A DNA stretch of 10,791 nucleotides from DATKXU01 sp035528905. GTDB taxonomy: Bacteria > Armatimonadota > UBA5829 > DTJY01. Position 1 is the stretch's first letter, and every line of letters begins with the position of its first letter. Position numbers and translations under genes: made by a program. The stretch covers positions 1-10,791 of the forward strand of contig DATKXU010000116.1 of NCBI GenBank assembly GCA_035528905.1, in the 5' to 3' direction. Shown piece after piece: positions 1 to 6,335 of this stretch. Under the pieces are notes generated by a model that was given only the letters and a program-made list of their open reading frames with translations, ran no database searches and was not told where the DNA came from.

Positions 1-108
1 AAGACCGACATCTTCGAGTACATCGAGGTGTTCTATAACCGGCAGAGGCTTCACTCAAGCCTCGGGTATCTGACCCCGGTCGAGTTCGAGGCCGCAACGG
101 CGGCCTAG
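1..108 (+). CDS. IS3-family transposase (OrfB), C-terminal fragment
   Basis: Frame 1 is open from the window edge to a TAG stop at 106-108 and encodes 35 residues. They contain the hallmark C-terminal segment of IS3-family OrfB integrases: an FYN-R-R-HSSLGY stretch followed by TPVEFE. This part follows the DDE catalytic core (rve domain), so the catalytic residues lie upstream, outside the window. In the intact element the protein would cut and join DNA ends during copy-out-paste-in transposition. The stop lies just before a terminal inverted repeat, as expected for the right end of the element. I cannot tell whether the rest of the transposase is intact. Confidence 0.9.
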   Translation, partial: KTDIFEYIEVFYNRQRLHSSLGYLTPVEFEAATAA

Positions 109-114
109 GTGACG

Positions 115-139
115 TGTCCACAAAACCGAGGCAGGATCA
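115..139 (+). repeat. IS3-family right terminal inverted repeat
   Basis: The segment begins TGTCCACAAAACCGAGGC and ends GGATCA. It matches the recurrent terminal-repeat pattern of many IS3-family elements (TGTCCAC-AAACC-GGG/AGGC-GGATCA). It sits 6 bases after the transposase stop. The exact outer boundary could shift by 1-2 bases, because the left repeat is not available for comparison. Confidence 0.75.
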
Positions 140-393
140 AGCCATCCTTCTTGCTAAGACTATGACTGGCAAGCCGTGGATTTAGCGAAGGCTGCCCGCC
201 ATAGCCCGACGACTTGTCCGCCGAAGCCAATGCGGTTTTGTACGCGCCCTGAGTCCGTGACAAACTCCTTTGGACTGGGTTGAGGCGGATGTTTTGCCCA
301 GAACGTACTCAACCGGTTCCCTTTGAGCGCAGTTCTCTCTGTCTTCTATGGCCTTCTGTGAAGCAGGTAGCAAAAAGAAGCGACCAGCAGCTA
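140..393. other. Non-coding stretch between IS end and orphan gene promoter
   Basis: No convincing gene lies here. An open frame on the minus strand (182-400) has no recognisable motif and runs into the promoter of the next gene, so I treat it as chance. The only structure seen is a weak dyad: GGTTGAG at 278-284 and CTCAACC at 308-314, with a 23-base loop. The stretch may be flanking DNA of the IS insertion, or degraded DNA. Confidence 0.5.
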
Positions 394-422
394 TTGACAA
401 GACAAGGGGTTCTGCTTAGTAT
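394..422 (+). promoter_or_regulatory. Sigma70-type promoter for the membrane protein gene
   Basis: A perfect -35 hexamer TTGACA (394-399) is separated by exactly 17 bases from TAGTAT (417-422), which matches 4 of 6 positions of the TATAAT consensus. Transcription would start near 429, giving a leader of about 30-45 bases ahead of the ATG at 460 or 472. It is the only good promoter I found in the window. Confidence 0.6.
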
Positions 423-459
423 GGAGAAAATAGCGGTAGGATGTCGTTGCGTCTAGGGA

Positions 460-1467
460 ATGAGTTCTACCATGAAGAATCGCAATCGTAGAGTTATCAC
501 CTGGCTGATCGCGGGGGCTCTCATTATTTGCGTCGTTATTGCAGCTGTGCAATTACGAGGTAGCTCGGTCAGACGTTTTCCGCGGATTGCTTTCGGCGAG
601 GGACCGACTGTTTGCCGGCCTCGCACATTTGTTCTCCGAACAGCGCTTCCCACGATGCCCTCCAAGGTCCGAGTGTACAAGGTGCAGCCAATGGAATCCA
701 TGAATGCTGAATTCCTGAAGCTGGTCGAGGCTCTCCCAATCGCACGCTCCCCAGAAGACGAAGCTAAGATTGAGCGTCTGAAGCACGCGCCTGAACCCCA
801 ACGTGAGGAGAACCAAGGGCTTGCGAGCTGCATAGGCGGTTGGGATATCATGCTGTATCCCGACGGGCAGTACTCCTTGGACAAGATTGATTCTCCCGCA
901 GGACGAAACGCGCAAGCCCCGAGTGCGGAGGAGGTGCGGCGAGCTGCCGATGCGTTCGTGTCTCGCACGAAACTCCTGCCCGAAGGAGCGCAATTTGTCA
1001 GGGTGTACGACTGTGACACGTCAGAGTGGGGACTTGGTGATAAGGTGGTTCATAGTAGAGGGGTTGTGTACGCATGCTCGCTGGAAGGGATAACTAGGGC
1101 TGGCGGGTTCACCGTGGAAGTCGGACCGCGTAGTGAAATAGTCAGTGTGACCAACAAGACGCGCCACACGATTCCTGAACAACCACTGCCTATTCTGTCC
1201 CCGAACGAGGCCCTGGAAAAGCTGCGATCCAACGAATGCCACATGGCCGATGGCCCGTCATGGGATGCCACCGCTTATGTGGACTCTATCAAACTCATGT
1301 ATTGGGAGAGCATTCTCGCCATGGACCTGTCTTACATCATGCCGGTGTATATCTTCGAAGGGGAGGCTGTGGCTCCGGGCAAGAGGAGCGTGCGCTGGAA
1401 AGCACATGTTGAGGCGGTAAGGCCGGAATTCCTAGAGAAGAAGCCCGTCTACAAATACCACGAATAA
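460..1467 (+). CDS. Membrane-anchored protein, YycI/PepSY-like
   Basis: This 335-residue protein has a basic N-terminus (MKNRNRRVITW) followed by one hydrophobic segment at about residues 13-31. It is probably anchored in the membrane with a large extracytoplasmic domain. The C-terminal half has the layout of YycI/YycH or PepSY-like regulatory domains: a beta-rich segment with GGFTVEVG (about 215-222), then PILSPNEALEKL (about 244-255), then a stretch containing LSYIMPVYIFEGEA (about 290-303). That resemblance is by eye, and the function is unknown. The start is uncertain: ATG 460 has AGGGA (455-459) directly against it, while ATG 472 has the same AGGGA 12 bases upstream and begins with the natural signal-anchor pattern. 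The 472 start gives 331 residues. The gene has its own promoter, stands alone beside an IS end and faces the minus-strand block, so it may have been acquired. Confidence 0.75.
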   Translation: MSSTMKNRNRRVITWLIAGALIICVVIAAVQLRGSSVRRFPRIAFGEGPTVCRPRTFVLRTALPTMPSKVRVYKVQPMESMNAEFLKLVEALPIARSPEDEAKIERLKHAPEPQREENQGLASCIGGWDIMLYPDGQYSLDKIDSPAGRNAQAPSAEEVRRAADAFVSRTKLLPEGAQFVRVYDCDTSEWGLGDKVVHSRGVVYACSLEGITRAGGFTVEVGPRSEIVSVTNKTRHTIPEQPLPILSPNEALEKLRSNECHMADGPSWDATAYVDSIKLMYWESILAMDLSYIMPVYIFEGEAVAPGKRSVRWKAHVEAVRPEFLEKKPVYKYHE

Positions 1468-1488
1468 GGCTGAGATGCCATTTCGACC

Positions 1489-1507
1489 GGACACAGGGGG
1501 CGTGTCC
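1489..1507 (+). repeat. Short palindrome, possible weak terminator
   Basis: GGACAC (1489-1494) and GTGTCC (1502-1507) form a 6-bp perfect stem around the loop AGGGGGC, 22 bases after the stop of the membrane protein gene. The bases after it are CTTTCC, too poor in T for a confident intrinsic terminator. It could equally be a REP-type remnant. Confidence 0.4.
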
Positions 1508-1580
1508 CTTTCCTGGCTTTGGCCCTGATACAAGATCGCCGCCATTTTTTGCGATAGGAACAATTCCTCCACCTGCCTTC

Positions 1581-1600
1581 GTCCCGATATGCATCGGGAC
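1581..1600. repeat. Perfect 8-bp palindrome downstream of acsE-like gene
   Basis: GTCCCGAT and ATCGGGAC are perfectly complementary around the 4-base loop ATGC. The palindrome lies 38 bases past the stop of the methyltransferase gene on the minus strand. No T-run follows on either strand. It could protect the 3' end of the mRNA or be a dispersed repetitive palindrome. Confidence 0.55.
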
Positions 1601-1638
1601 TACGCCTGGCGAGCCATCTTCCGCATACCGGTGTCTCT

Positions 1639-2466
1639 CTACTTCCCCTCTGCCGGGGCTTCGAAGCGGCCTGCGCGGGAGGCGGCGAGGTATTCCACGC
1701 AGAATTCATCGCGGCCTCGCAGGGCCTCCGAGGCGCAGATGAGCGCCATCAACTGCCGGTCGAGCGGGTCAACAATCGCCGCATCCAGCCCGGCGGCCAT
1801 GCACATCACCGTGAACGCCTGATTCAGAAACTTCCGAGCCGGCATCCCGTGGGACACGTTGCTTACACCGGCGATGGTCTGCACTTCCGGGAACTCCACC
1901 TTTACCGTGCGGATCGTTTCGAGCACCGCCAGGCCGTACTCCGGGCCGGTGGCAACCGGGTAGACCAGCGGGTCGGAGTAAATGTTCTCGGGCTTGACGC
2001 CCTCCGCCAGGAGTTTGCCGATAAGCTCCCGGGCGACGGATATCCGGCCTGCTGAGTCGGTCGGGATGCCCCCATCGCCCATGCTGAGCGCCACGACCTT
2101 CGTCTCATACTGCTTGACGAAAGGCAGTATGCTGCTGTACCGGTCTTTCTCGGCGGTGATGGAGTTGATCATCGCCTGGCCTTTGTGAGCCTTCAACGCG
2201 CGCTCGACGGCGACGGGATTCGGGGTGTCTATGCTGAGGGGAACTTCCAGCGCTGCCTGGATAGTGGTGACCAGCCACTCCAGCGCGTCCGGCTCTCCTT
2301 CGAGAAGCGTGCCGGCGTTGACGTCAACGTAGCCGGCGCCGGCCTCGCACTGCTTGCGCGCCAGGTCAATGAAGAAACCGGCGTCGCGGTTCTTTACCGC
2401 GTTCTCAATGATCGGCTCGCCCTTGACCTTGCGACTTGTGTTTATTCTCTCGCCGATTATGAGCAT
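1639..2466 (-). CDS. acsE: Methyltetrahydrofolate:corrinoid methyltransferase (AcsE/MeTr-like)
   Basis: The protein has 275 residues and a single pterin-binding TIM barrel. The family moves the methyl group of 5-methyl-tetrahydrofolate to the cobalt of a corrinoid protein, as in the Wood-Ljungdahl pathway and related demethylation systems. Visible motifs are MLIIGERINTS at the N-terminus, DVNAG (48-52), SIDTPN (78-83), MINSI (99-103), SDPLVYP (164-170) and GVSNVSHG (200-207). D80, N101, D165 and N203 line up with the pterin-binding D75, N96, D160 and N199 known from the Moorella enzyme. The frame opens at a TTG at 2499, but the ATG at 2466 is preferred: it has a GGTGGAGG ribosome site 8 bases upstream and begins at the conserved start. 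It is the last gene after metF (57-base gap), which would supply its substrate. No corrinoid protein or acetyl-CoA synthase is in view, so the acceptor is unknown. Confidence 0.88.
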   Translation of the reverse strand: MLIIGERINTSRKVKGEPIIENAVKNRDAGFFIDLARKQCEAGAGYVDVNAGTLLEGEPDALEWLVTTIQAALEVPLSIDTPNPVAVERALKAHKGQAMINSITAEKDRYSSILPFVKQYETKVVALSMGDGGIPTDSAGRISVARELIGKLLAEGVKPENIYSDPLVYPVATGPEYGLAVLETIRTVKVEFPEVQTIAGVSNVSHGMPARKFLNQAFTVMCMAAGLDAAIVDPLDRQLMALICASEALRGRDEFCVEYLAASRAGRFEAPAEGK

Positions 2467-2523
2467 GCTTAATGCCTCCACCCGATAGTTTAATAGCAAA
2501 GAGCGTGGGAGACACCCATACTC

Positions 2524-3456
2524 CTACGTGTCTGCCTCTTTCGGCTCCGGCCTTGGCACGAGTCCGGCCCGCTCAACAAGAATGGGAGTAATAGACTCCC
2601 ACATCACGGGCATGATGTGTACCCCTGCCACGCCTTCAATCTCGCGCAATTGGCGGATCAGCTCGGCGCAGATGTTGACCCCCTCTTCCTTCGGGTCCTC
2701 GGCGCTCTCCATCCGCTTCAGAATCTCCTCAGGCACGCGCATGCCCGGAACCTCATCCCTCATGTAAGCGAGCGCCTTTGCCGAGCGAGCCGGAAGCACT
2801 CCCGCCAGGATGTAAACCTGCTTGTGAAGCTCGCGTTCCCTGACTTCTTCCATGAACTCCTCGAACCTGTGCATATCGAAGATCGCCTGCGTCTGGATGA
2901 AGTCCACACCCGCCTTGATCTTCTTTTCGAGCCGGGTCACGCGCCAGTCGAACGGCTCGGCAAACGGGTTTGCGGCTCCGCCGATGAATATCCGCGGCTC
3001 GACCTTGATCTCCTCGCCGCACTGGAACTTCTTCTCGTCCCGCATGGCTTTCACCATGGCGATCAGGCTGACGGAATCCATGTCGTAGACTCCCTTAGCC
3101 TGGGGATGGTTGCCCGTCGTCATGTGGTCACCGGACAGGCACAGGACGTTCTTGATGCCGTGCGCCGCCGCGCCGAGTATGTCGCCCTGTATCGCAAGCC
3201 GGTTTCGATCGCGGCACGTCACCTGGATAACCGGCTCAAGTCCTTCCTGCATGACGAGGACTGCGCTCGAGATGCTCGACATGCGGACGATGGCCGACTG
3301 ATTATCCGTCAGGTTGACCGCGTCAACGAAGCCTGCGAAGTGCTTGCATTTCCTGCGAACGGCGTCGGCCTCCGCGCTTTGAGGCGGTCCGAGTTCGCCG
3401 CATACTACAAATTCGCCCGCCGCAAGCAGACGTTCCAGCTTGCTGCCTGATTTCAC
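2524..3456 (-). CDS. metF: Methylenetetrahydrofolate reductase
   Basis: A 310-residue single-domain MTHFR-family TIM barrel that reduces 5,10-methylene- to 5-methyl-tetrahydrofolate using FAD. Motifs include CGELGPP near residue 20, with E21 in the place of the catalytic Glu; NLTDNQSA (about 48-55); QVTCRDRNR (about 78-86); CLSGDH (about 106-111, folate/flavin-binding Asp); and FIQTQAIFD (about 186-194). This is the version found in acetogens and many anaerobes, lacking the eukaryotic regulatory domain. GTG 3456 is chosen as start because GAGGAG (3465-3470) lies 8 bases upstream. Its G is shared with the TAG stop of the Nudix gene (TAGTG), a sign of translational coupling. GTG 3465, inside the ribosome site, is the longer alternative. 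The next gene downstream is the methyltransferase that uses the product. The zinc-finger partner MetV, often encoded next to this type of MetF, is absent here. Confidence 0.92.
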   Translation of the reverse strand: MKSGSKLERLLAAGEFVVCGELGPPQSAEADAVRRKCKHFAGFVDAVNLTDNQSAIVRMSSISSAVLVMQEGLEPVIQVTCRDRNRLAIQGDILGAAAHGIKNVLCLSGDHMTTGNHPQAKGVYDMDSVSLIAMVKAMRDEKKFQCGEEIKVEPRIFIGGAANPFAEPFDWRVTRLEKKIKAGVDFIQTQAIFDMHRFEEFMEEVRERELHKQVYILAGVLPARSAKALAYMRDEVPGMRVPEEILKRMESAEDPKEEGVNICAELIRQLREIEGVAGVHIMPVMWESITPILVERAGLVPRPEPKEADT

Positions 3457-3998
3457 TAACAACACTCCTCAAACAATCGGGATGCGAGCAGGATTCCGCA
3501 GATGCTCTTTGCATCCACGATCTCGCCGGTGTTGATCATCTCGGCCGCATCCCGAAGATTCACCGGGACTACCTCGATAAACTCATCCACATCACAGTTC
3601 TGGCCGACCTGCTTCAAATCCTCCGCCAGGAAAGTGTGCAGCATTTCGGTCGAGTATCCGGGCGCGAGATAGGAGTGGAACATCTCCGTCAGCTTTCCGG
3701 GGAAGTAGCCGATCTCCTCCACCAGTTCGCGGCGCGCGCAGTCGGTGGGGTCTTCGCCTTCGTCCATGGTGCCGGCGGGGATTTCCAGCAGGACTTCCCC
3801 TACAGGCTGCCGGAACTGCCGAATGAGCACGACTTTCTCGTGGTCGAGCATGGGCACGATCGCAACCGCTCCCTTGTGCTCCACGACCTCACGGGTGGCC
3901 GTCCGCCCGTTCGGAAGCTGCACGGTATCAACACGGAGGTTGACCAGCCGCCCTTCGAATACGCGCCTCGATTCGAGTTTCTTTTCTGTTAGGTCCAC
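3456..3998 (-). CDS. Nudix hydrolase, ADP-ribose pyrophosphatase (NudF-like)
   Basis: A 180-residue cytoplasmic enzyme expected to hydrolyse ADP-ribose, or a related nucleoside diphosphate, to AMP and a ribose phosphate. The Nudix box GX5EX7REUXEEXGU is complete: G76, E82, R90, E91, E94, E95 and G97, with the glutamates as Mg2+ ligands. The features that mark the ADP-ribose class are also present: LPNG..T.REVVEHKGAVAIVP before the box, RQFRQPVGE (60-68), LEIPAG just ahead of it, and YLAPGYSTE (110-118) after it. The GTG at 3998 begins the usual N-terminus but has no clear ribosome site. The C-terminal codons (FEECC) contain the GAGGAG ribosome site of metF, and the stop overlaps the metF start, so the two are co-translated. 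The physiological link to folate metabolism is not evident and may be only operon packing. Confidence 0.9.
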   Translation of the reverse strand: MDLTEKKLESRRVFEGRLVNLRVDTVQLPNGRTATREVVEHKGAVAIVPMLDHEKVVLIRQFRQPVGEVLLEIPAGTMDEGEDPTDCARRELVEEIGYFPGKLTEMFHSYLAPGYSTEMLHTFLAEDLKQVGQNCDVDEFIEVVPVNLRDAAEMINTGEIVDAKSICGILLASRLFEECC

Positions 3999-4026
3999 GG
4001 TAGGTCTATCAAGCCTTTCCCCAAAT

Positions 4027-4045
4027 CCTCTCCCGGGAGGAGAGG
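4027..4045. repeat. Intergenic hairpin, 'PLPGGE' type dispersed palindrome
   Basis: CCTCTCC (4027-4033) and GGAGAGG (4039-4045) form a perfect 7-bp stem with loop CGGGA. It lies in the 60-base gap between the DUF3866 stop (4059) and the Nudix start (3998). This CCTCTCCC-GGGAGGAGAGG sequence, translated in one frame as NPLPGGE, is a palindrome I recall as common between genes in many bacterial genomes and MAGs. No T-run follows, so it is more likely a REP-like element or mRNA-stabilising hairpin than a classical terminator. Confidence 0.6.
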
Positions 4046-4058
4046 CGGGTCTTGGTTT

Positions 4059-5147
4059 CTACATCCGCTGGCGGATTAACTCCGCCGCGAGCGCGCCGCC
4101 GGCGGATGCGGCGAGGAAGAATTCCCTGTCCTCCTCGATTGAGCGGCCCATCGTCGTGACGCGAACGTCCTTGCGGGCCAATTCGGCCAGGCCCGGCTCG
4201 CCATCTACTATGCGAACCTGGTGTCCACCCTTCGCTAGGACTGCCTCGAGCTGCTGATTCACCATACGCGCCTTATCTTCGGGCAGTTCCGGGAGGGCGA
4301 CCAGCGCCGGCGAGACCGCGACCGCGCCGAGGACGGTCTGCGTGTGATGGCTGGCCCCTCGGTGGCGCTCGCGCAGATCGGCGAAGCTCATCCGCACGAC
4401 GGCGACAGCCCTGCCGCCGAGCACGTTGCACGCGTTGATCGCCTCGCCCTGCTGGGTGCCCGAGAAGCCGTATGGCGAGCCGGTCCCGGCGTTGCCGGGA
4501 CCCTGGCAGACGATGGCTGCATCGGCTCCGACTACCTGCTTCGCCGCGATCAGGGCGGTATAGACATTGATCGCTTCAATGTCCCCTCCGAACGCCTGCC
4601 CGCAGGTGATGGCGGCATCCACGAGGCCCTTCGCCTTCAGCTCCGCGACCAGCCGGCTGAATGCGATAGGAAGAGTGGCGCCATCCGTCATGACATAGGC
4701 GATTCTGGCCCGACAGTCTGTCAACACCTTCAGGGCGGCGGCAGCAGGAGCTATCTGGCTGTGAAGTTCGCAGCAGATCACCGGCATGCCGTCGAGCGAC
4801 TCAAACTCTCGAATTCGCTCCTGGTGCGGGCTGTCATCCTCCTCTACAGAAAGCACCGCCGCCTGAAGCGGAGTGTATCGAAGCTTTACGATGTGACCGG
4901 GAGGTCTCTCAGCTTCCCCGCTCGGCCCGCTGAGGTTGCAGATCACGAAGTGCACCCCGCCGGTGCCCAGCCCAAGTTCGACGGCGGTGACGTTCAGCAG
5001 AACTTCGTCGCCCGGCTGCACCGAGCCCGTCAGGCCCGGGTAATTGACGGCAGGGGCCTCTGTGCCTTCCAAGTCGACGACGACTTCCTGGGCACCCGTC
5101 CGTTCATTGACGATTTTGACTATCTTAGCTTTCCGTCTGTTTAGCAT
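4059..5147 (-). CDS. DUF3866 family protein
   Basis: A 362-residue soluble protein recognised as DUF3866 by its N-terminal pattern YPGLTGSVQPGDEVLLN (about 36-52), followed by LGLGTGGVHFVICNL (58-72) and a conserved HIVKLRYTPLQ (about 85-95). Other visible blocks are ICCELHSQ (124-131), YVMTDGATLPIA (151-162), TCGQAFGGDIEAI (181-193), CQGPGNAGTGSPYGFSG (214-230) and the basic RHRGASHHTQT (261-271). No enzymatic function is established for the family as far as I know. The glycine-rich blocks and conserved His/Asp residues suggest an enzyme, but that is inference. I recall DUF3866 genes beside NudF-type Nudix genes in Firmicutes, and the same adjacency is seen here across a 60-base gap. The ATG at 5147 has no evident Shine-Dalgarno. 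A strong hairpin lies 12 bases upstream of it. Confidence 0.88.
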   Translation of the reverse strand: MLNRRKAKIVKIVNERTGAQEVVVDLEGTEAPAVNYPGLTGSVQPGDEVLLNVTAVELGLGTGGVHFVICNLSGPSGEAERPPGHIVKLRYTPLQAAVLSVEEDDSPHQERIREFESLDGMPVICCELHSQIAPAAAALKVLTDCRARIAYVMTDGATLPIAFSRLVAELKAKGLVDAAITCGQAFGGDIEAINVYTALIAAKQVVGADAAIVCQGPGNAGTGSPYGFSGTQQGEAINACNVLGGRAVAVVRMSFADLRERHRGASHHTQTVLGAVAVSPALVALPELPEDKARMVNQQLEAVLAKGGHQVRIVDGEPGLAELARKDVRVTTMGRSIEEDREFFLAASAGGALAAELIRQRM

Positions 5148-5159
5148 ATCGTTTTGGAG

Positions 5160-5184
5160 TGCGGCCCGCCTCAGGCGGGCCGCA
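5160..5184. repeat. Perfect 11-bp GC-rich hairpin between peptidase and DUF3866 genes
   Basis: TGCGGCCCGCC (5160-5170) and GGCGGGCCGCA (5174-5184) are fully complementary around a 3-base loop. On the minus strand it begins 7 bases after the peptidase stop and ends 12 bases before the DUF3866 ATG. What follows it on that strand is CTCCAAAACG, without a T-run, so it is not a standard intrinsic terminator. Likely roles are 3'-end protection of the peptidase mRNA or control of DUF3866 translation. Confidence 0.75.
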
Positions 5185-5191
5185 CACCATG

Positions 5192-6313
5192 TCAGGCACC
5201 TGCCGCGACCTGAACTATCGCCAGCGCCATCTCTGCGGACTTCACGAAATCGGAGATCGGCAGGTATTCCTCCGTCGAGTGCGCTTTCTCGTACCCGACG
5301 CCTATCACGATAGTCGGGATTCCCTTGGTGTTGAAGATGCTGGCATCGCTGCCGCCGCCGGTTTCGTGCATCTTCGGCTCGATTCCGACCTTGCGCGCTG
5401 CAGCGACGGCAATTCGGACCACCTCGTCGCTTTCGGAAAGGCGATATGCCTGATATGAACGCTCGACCTCGATCTCGACTGAGGCGCCTATTTCCGCTGC
5501 AGCATCGTGGAACGCCTCGACCATATGCTGGACCTGGGCGTCGAGCTTTTTCTCATCGCGGCTGCGAGCCTCGCCCTTTACCTCGCAGAAGTCGGGCACG
5601 ATGTTCCTGGCTGTCCCGCCGCTGATTATGCCTATGTTCGCGGTGGTTTCGTGGTCAATTCGACCGAGCCTCATATTGGAGATCGCCTTGCCCGCCGCAG
5701 CGATGGCGCTGATCCCGTCCTCCGGACGCGTGCCGGCGTGGGCCGCCCTGCCTCGAATCTTGGCCATGATGTTGTCATGCGAAGGAGCGGCGACTACCAC
5801 TGACCCCACAGGAGTCCCGAGGTCGTATACAAAGGCGCACTTCGACGTTATGAGGCTGTAGTCCAGGTATTTCGCTCCCCACAGGCCCACTTCCTCGCCG
5901 ATGCTGAAGACGATCTGAATGTCGCCGTGGGGAATCTCCTCTTCCTGGATGGCCTTCATCGCCTCTATGACCGCTGCTATTCCGGCCTTGTCATCCGCGC
6001 CTAATATGGTGTGGCCATTGGAACGAATCACGCCGTCCTCTATCTTATAGCCCCAGCCCTCGGTCGGCATGACTGTGTCCATGTGCGCGTTGAACAGGAT
6101 GGGCACAGCCTCCGAAACGGTCCCCTTCTTCGCGGCGATGACGTTGCCGGTGTCACCGTTCACCCTTTCGCCGGCAGCATCGCGAAGGACGTCGAAGCCC
6201 AAGGCGCGCAAATCGGCCTCCAGGACATCGGCAACGCCCTTCTCGTTTCCGGTGGGGCTGTTTATCGCCGCCAAGCGCAGGAAAGTCTCCACGAGCCGGT
6301 GTCTATCTATCAT
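5192..6313 (-). CDS. M20-family metallopeptidase (tripeptidase T-like)
   Basis: A 373-residue cytoplasmic zinc peptidase of the M20 clan, closest to PepT-like enzymes that release N-terminal residues from small peptides. The two-zinc site is complete: H77 and D79 in NAHMDTV, bridging D107 in LGADDKAG, catalytic E140 and ligand E141 in SIGEEVG, D164 in VYDLG, and H345 near the C-terminus in YEKAHS. H192 in RAAHAG marks the inserted dimerisation domain (about 178-290), and TGGGSDAS (318-325) is the usual active-site loop. The ATG at 6313 has a strong GGAGGAG ribosome site 3 bases upstream (GGAGG spaced 5). The length is typical. The substrate could also be an acylated amino acid or other amide, because M20 members are hard to separate by sequence. 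Confidence 0.9.
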   Translation of the reverse strand: MIDRHRLVETFLRLAAINSPTGNEKGVADVLEADLRALGFDVLRDAAGERVNGDTGNVIAAKKGTVSEAVPILFNAHMDTVMPTEGWGYKIEDGVIRSNGHTILGADDKAGIAAVIEAMKAIQEEEIPHGDIQIVFSIGEEVGLWGAKYLDYSLITSKCAFVYDLGTPVGSVVVAAPSHDNIMAKIRGRAAHAGTRPEDGISAIAAAGKAISNMRLGRIDHETTANIGIISGGTARNIVPDFCEVKGEARSRDEKKLDAQVQHMVEAFHDAAAEIGASVEIEVERSYQAYRLSESDEVVRIAVAAARKVGIEPKMHETGGGSDASIFNTKGIPTIVIGVGYEKAHSTEEYLPISDFVKSAEMALAIVQVAAGA

Positions 6314-6335
6314 TCACTCCTCCGACCGATTGCAT

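Larger units (their letters stand above)
1..139 (+). mobile_element. Right end of an IS3-family insertion sequence
   Basis: The transposase tail (1-108) is followed six bases later by a typical IS3-family terminal repeat that ends in CA at about 139. The left end and the target-site duplication partner are outside the window. The family is clear, but the subgroup (IS150-like or IS51-like, judging by the terminal sequence) is inference. Confidence 0.85.
1468..1638. other. Convergent intergenic region with two palindromes
   Basis: This is the 3' meeting point of the plus-strand membrane protein gene and the minus-strand methyltransferase gene. It holds two dyads (listed separately at 1489-1507 and 1581-1600) and a T6 run at 1545-1550. 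No stem lies directly before that run, so it is not a convincing intrinsic terminator. No gene is seen. Confidence 0.5.

Noticed and set aside
182..400. 72-codon minus-strand open frame in the gap after the IS
   Set aside because: No family resemblance, and it runs through the -35 box of a good plus-strand promoter. Treated as chance.
1545..1550. T6 run as an intrinsic terminator of the membrane protein gene
   Set aside because: No stem directly precedes it. The nearest dyad (ATCGC/GCGAT at 1535-1555) contains the T-run in its loop.
2467..2523. Riboswitch or leader element between metF and the acsE-like gene
   Set aside because: The gap is only 57 bases and shows only a ribosome site. No SAM, folate or cobalamin riboswitch pattern fits.
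2510..2533. AGACAC/GTGTCT dyad spanning the metF stop
   Set aside because: Only 6 bp with a 12-base loop and partly coding. Too weak to call.
2617..3450. Long open frame on the plus strand opposite metF
   Set aside because: It has no recognisable motifs and mirrors the codon pattern of metF, which has clear family motifs. Long antisense frames are expected in GC-rich genes.
4344..5144. 266-codon open frame opposite the DUF3866 gene
   Set aside because: It is the antisense shadow of a recognisable conserved protein, with no motifs or ribosome site of its own.
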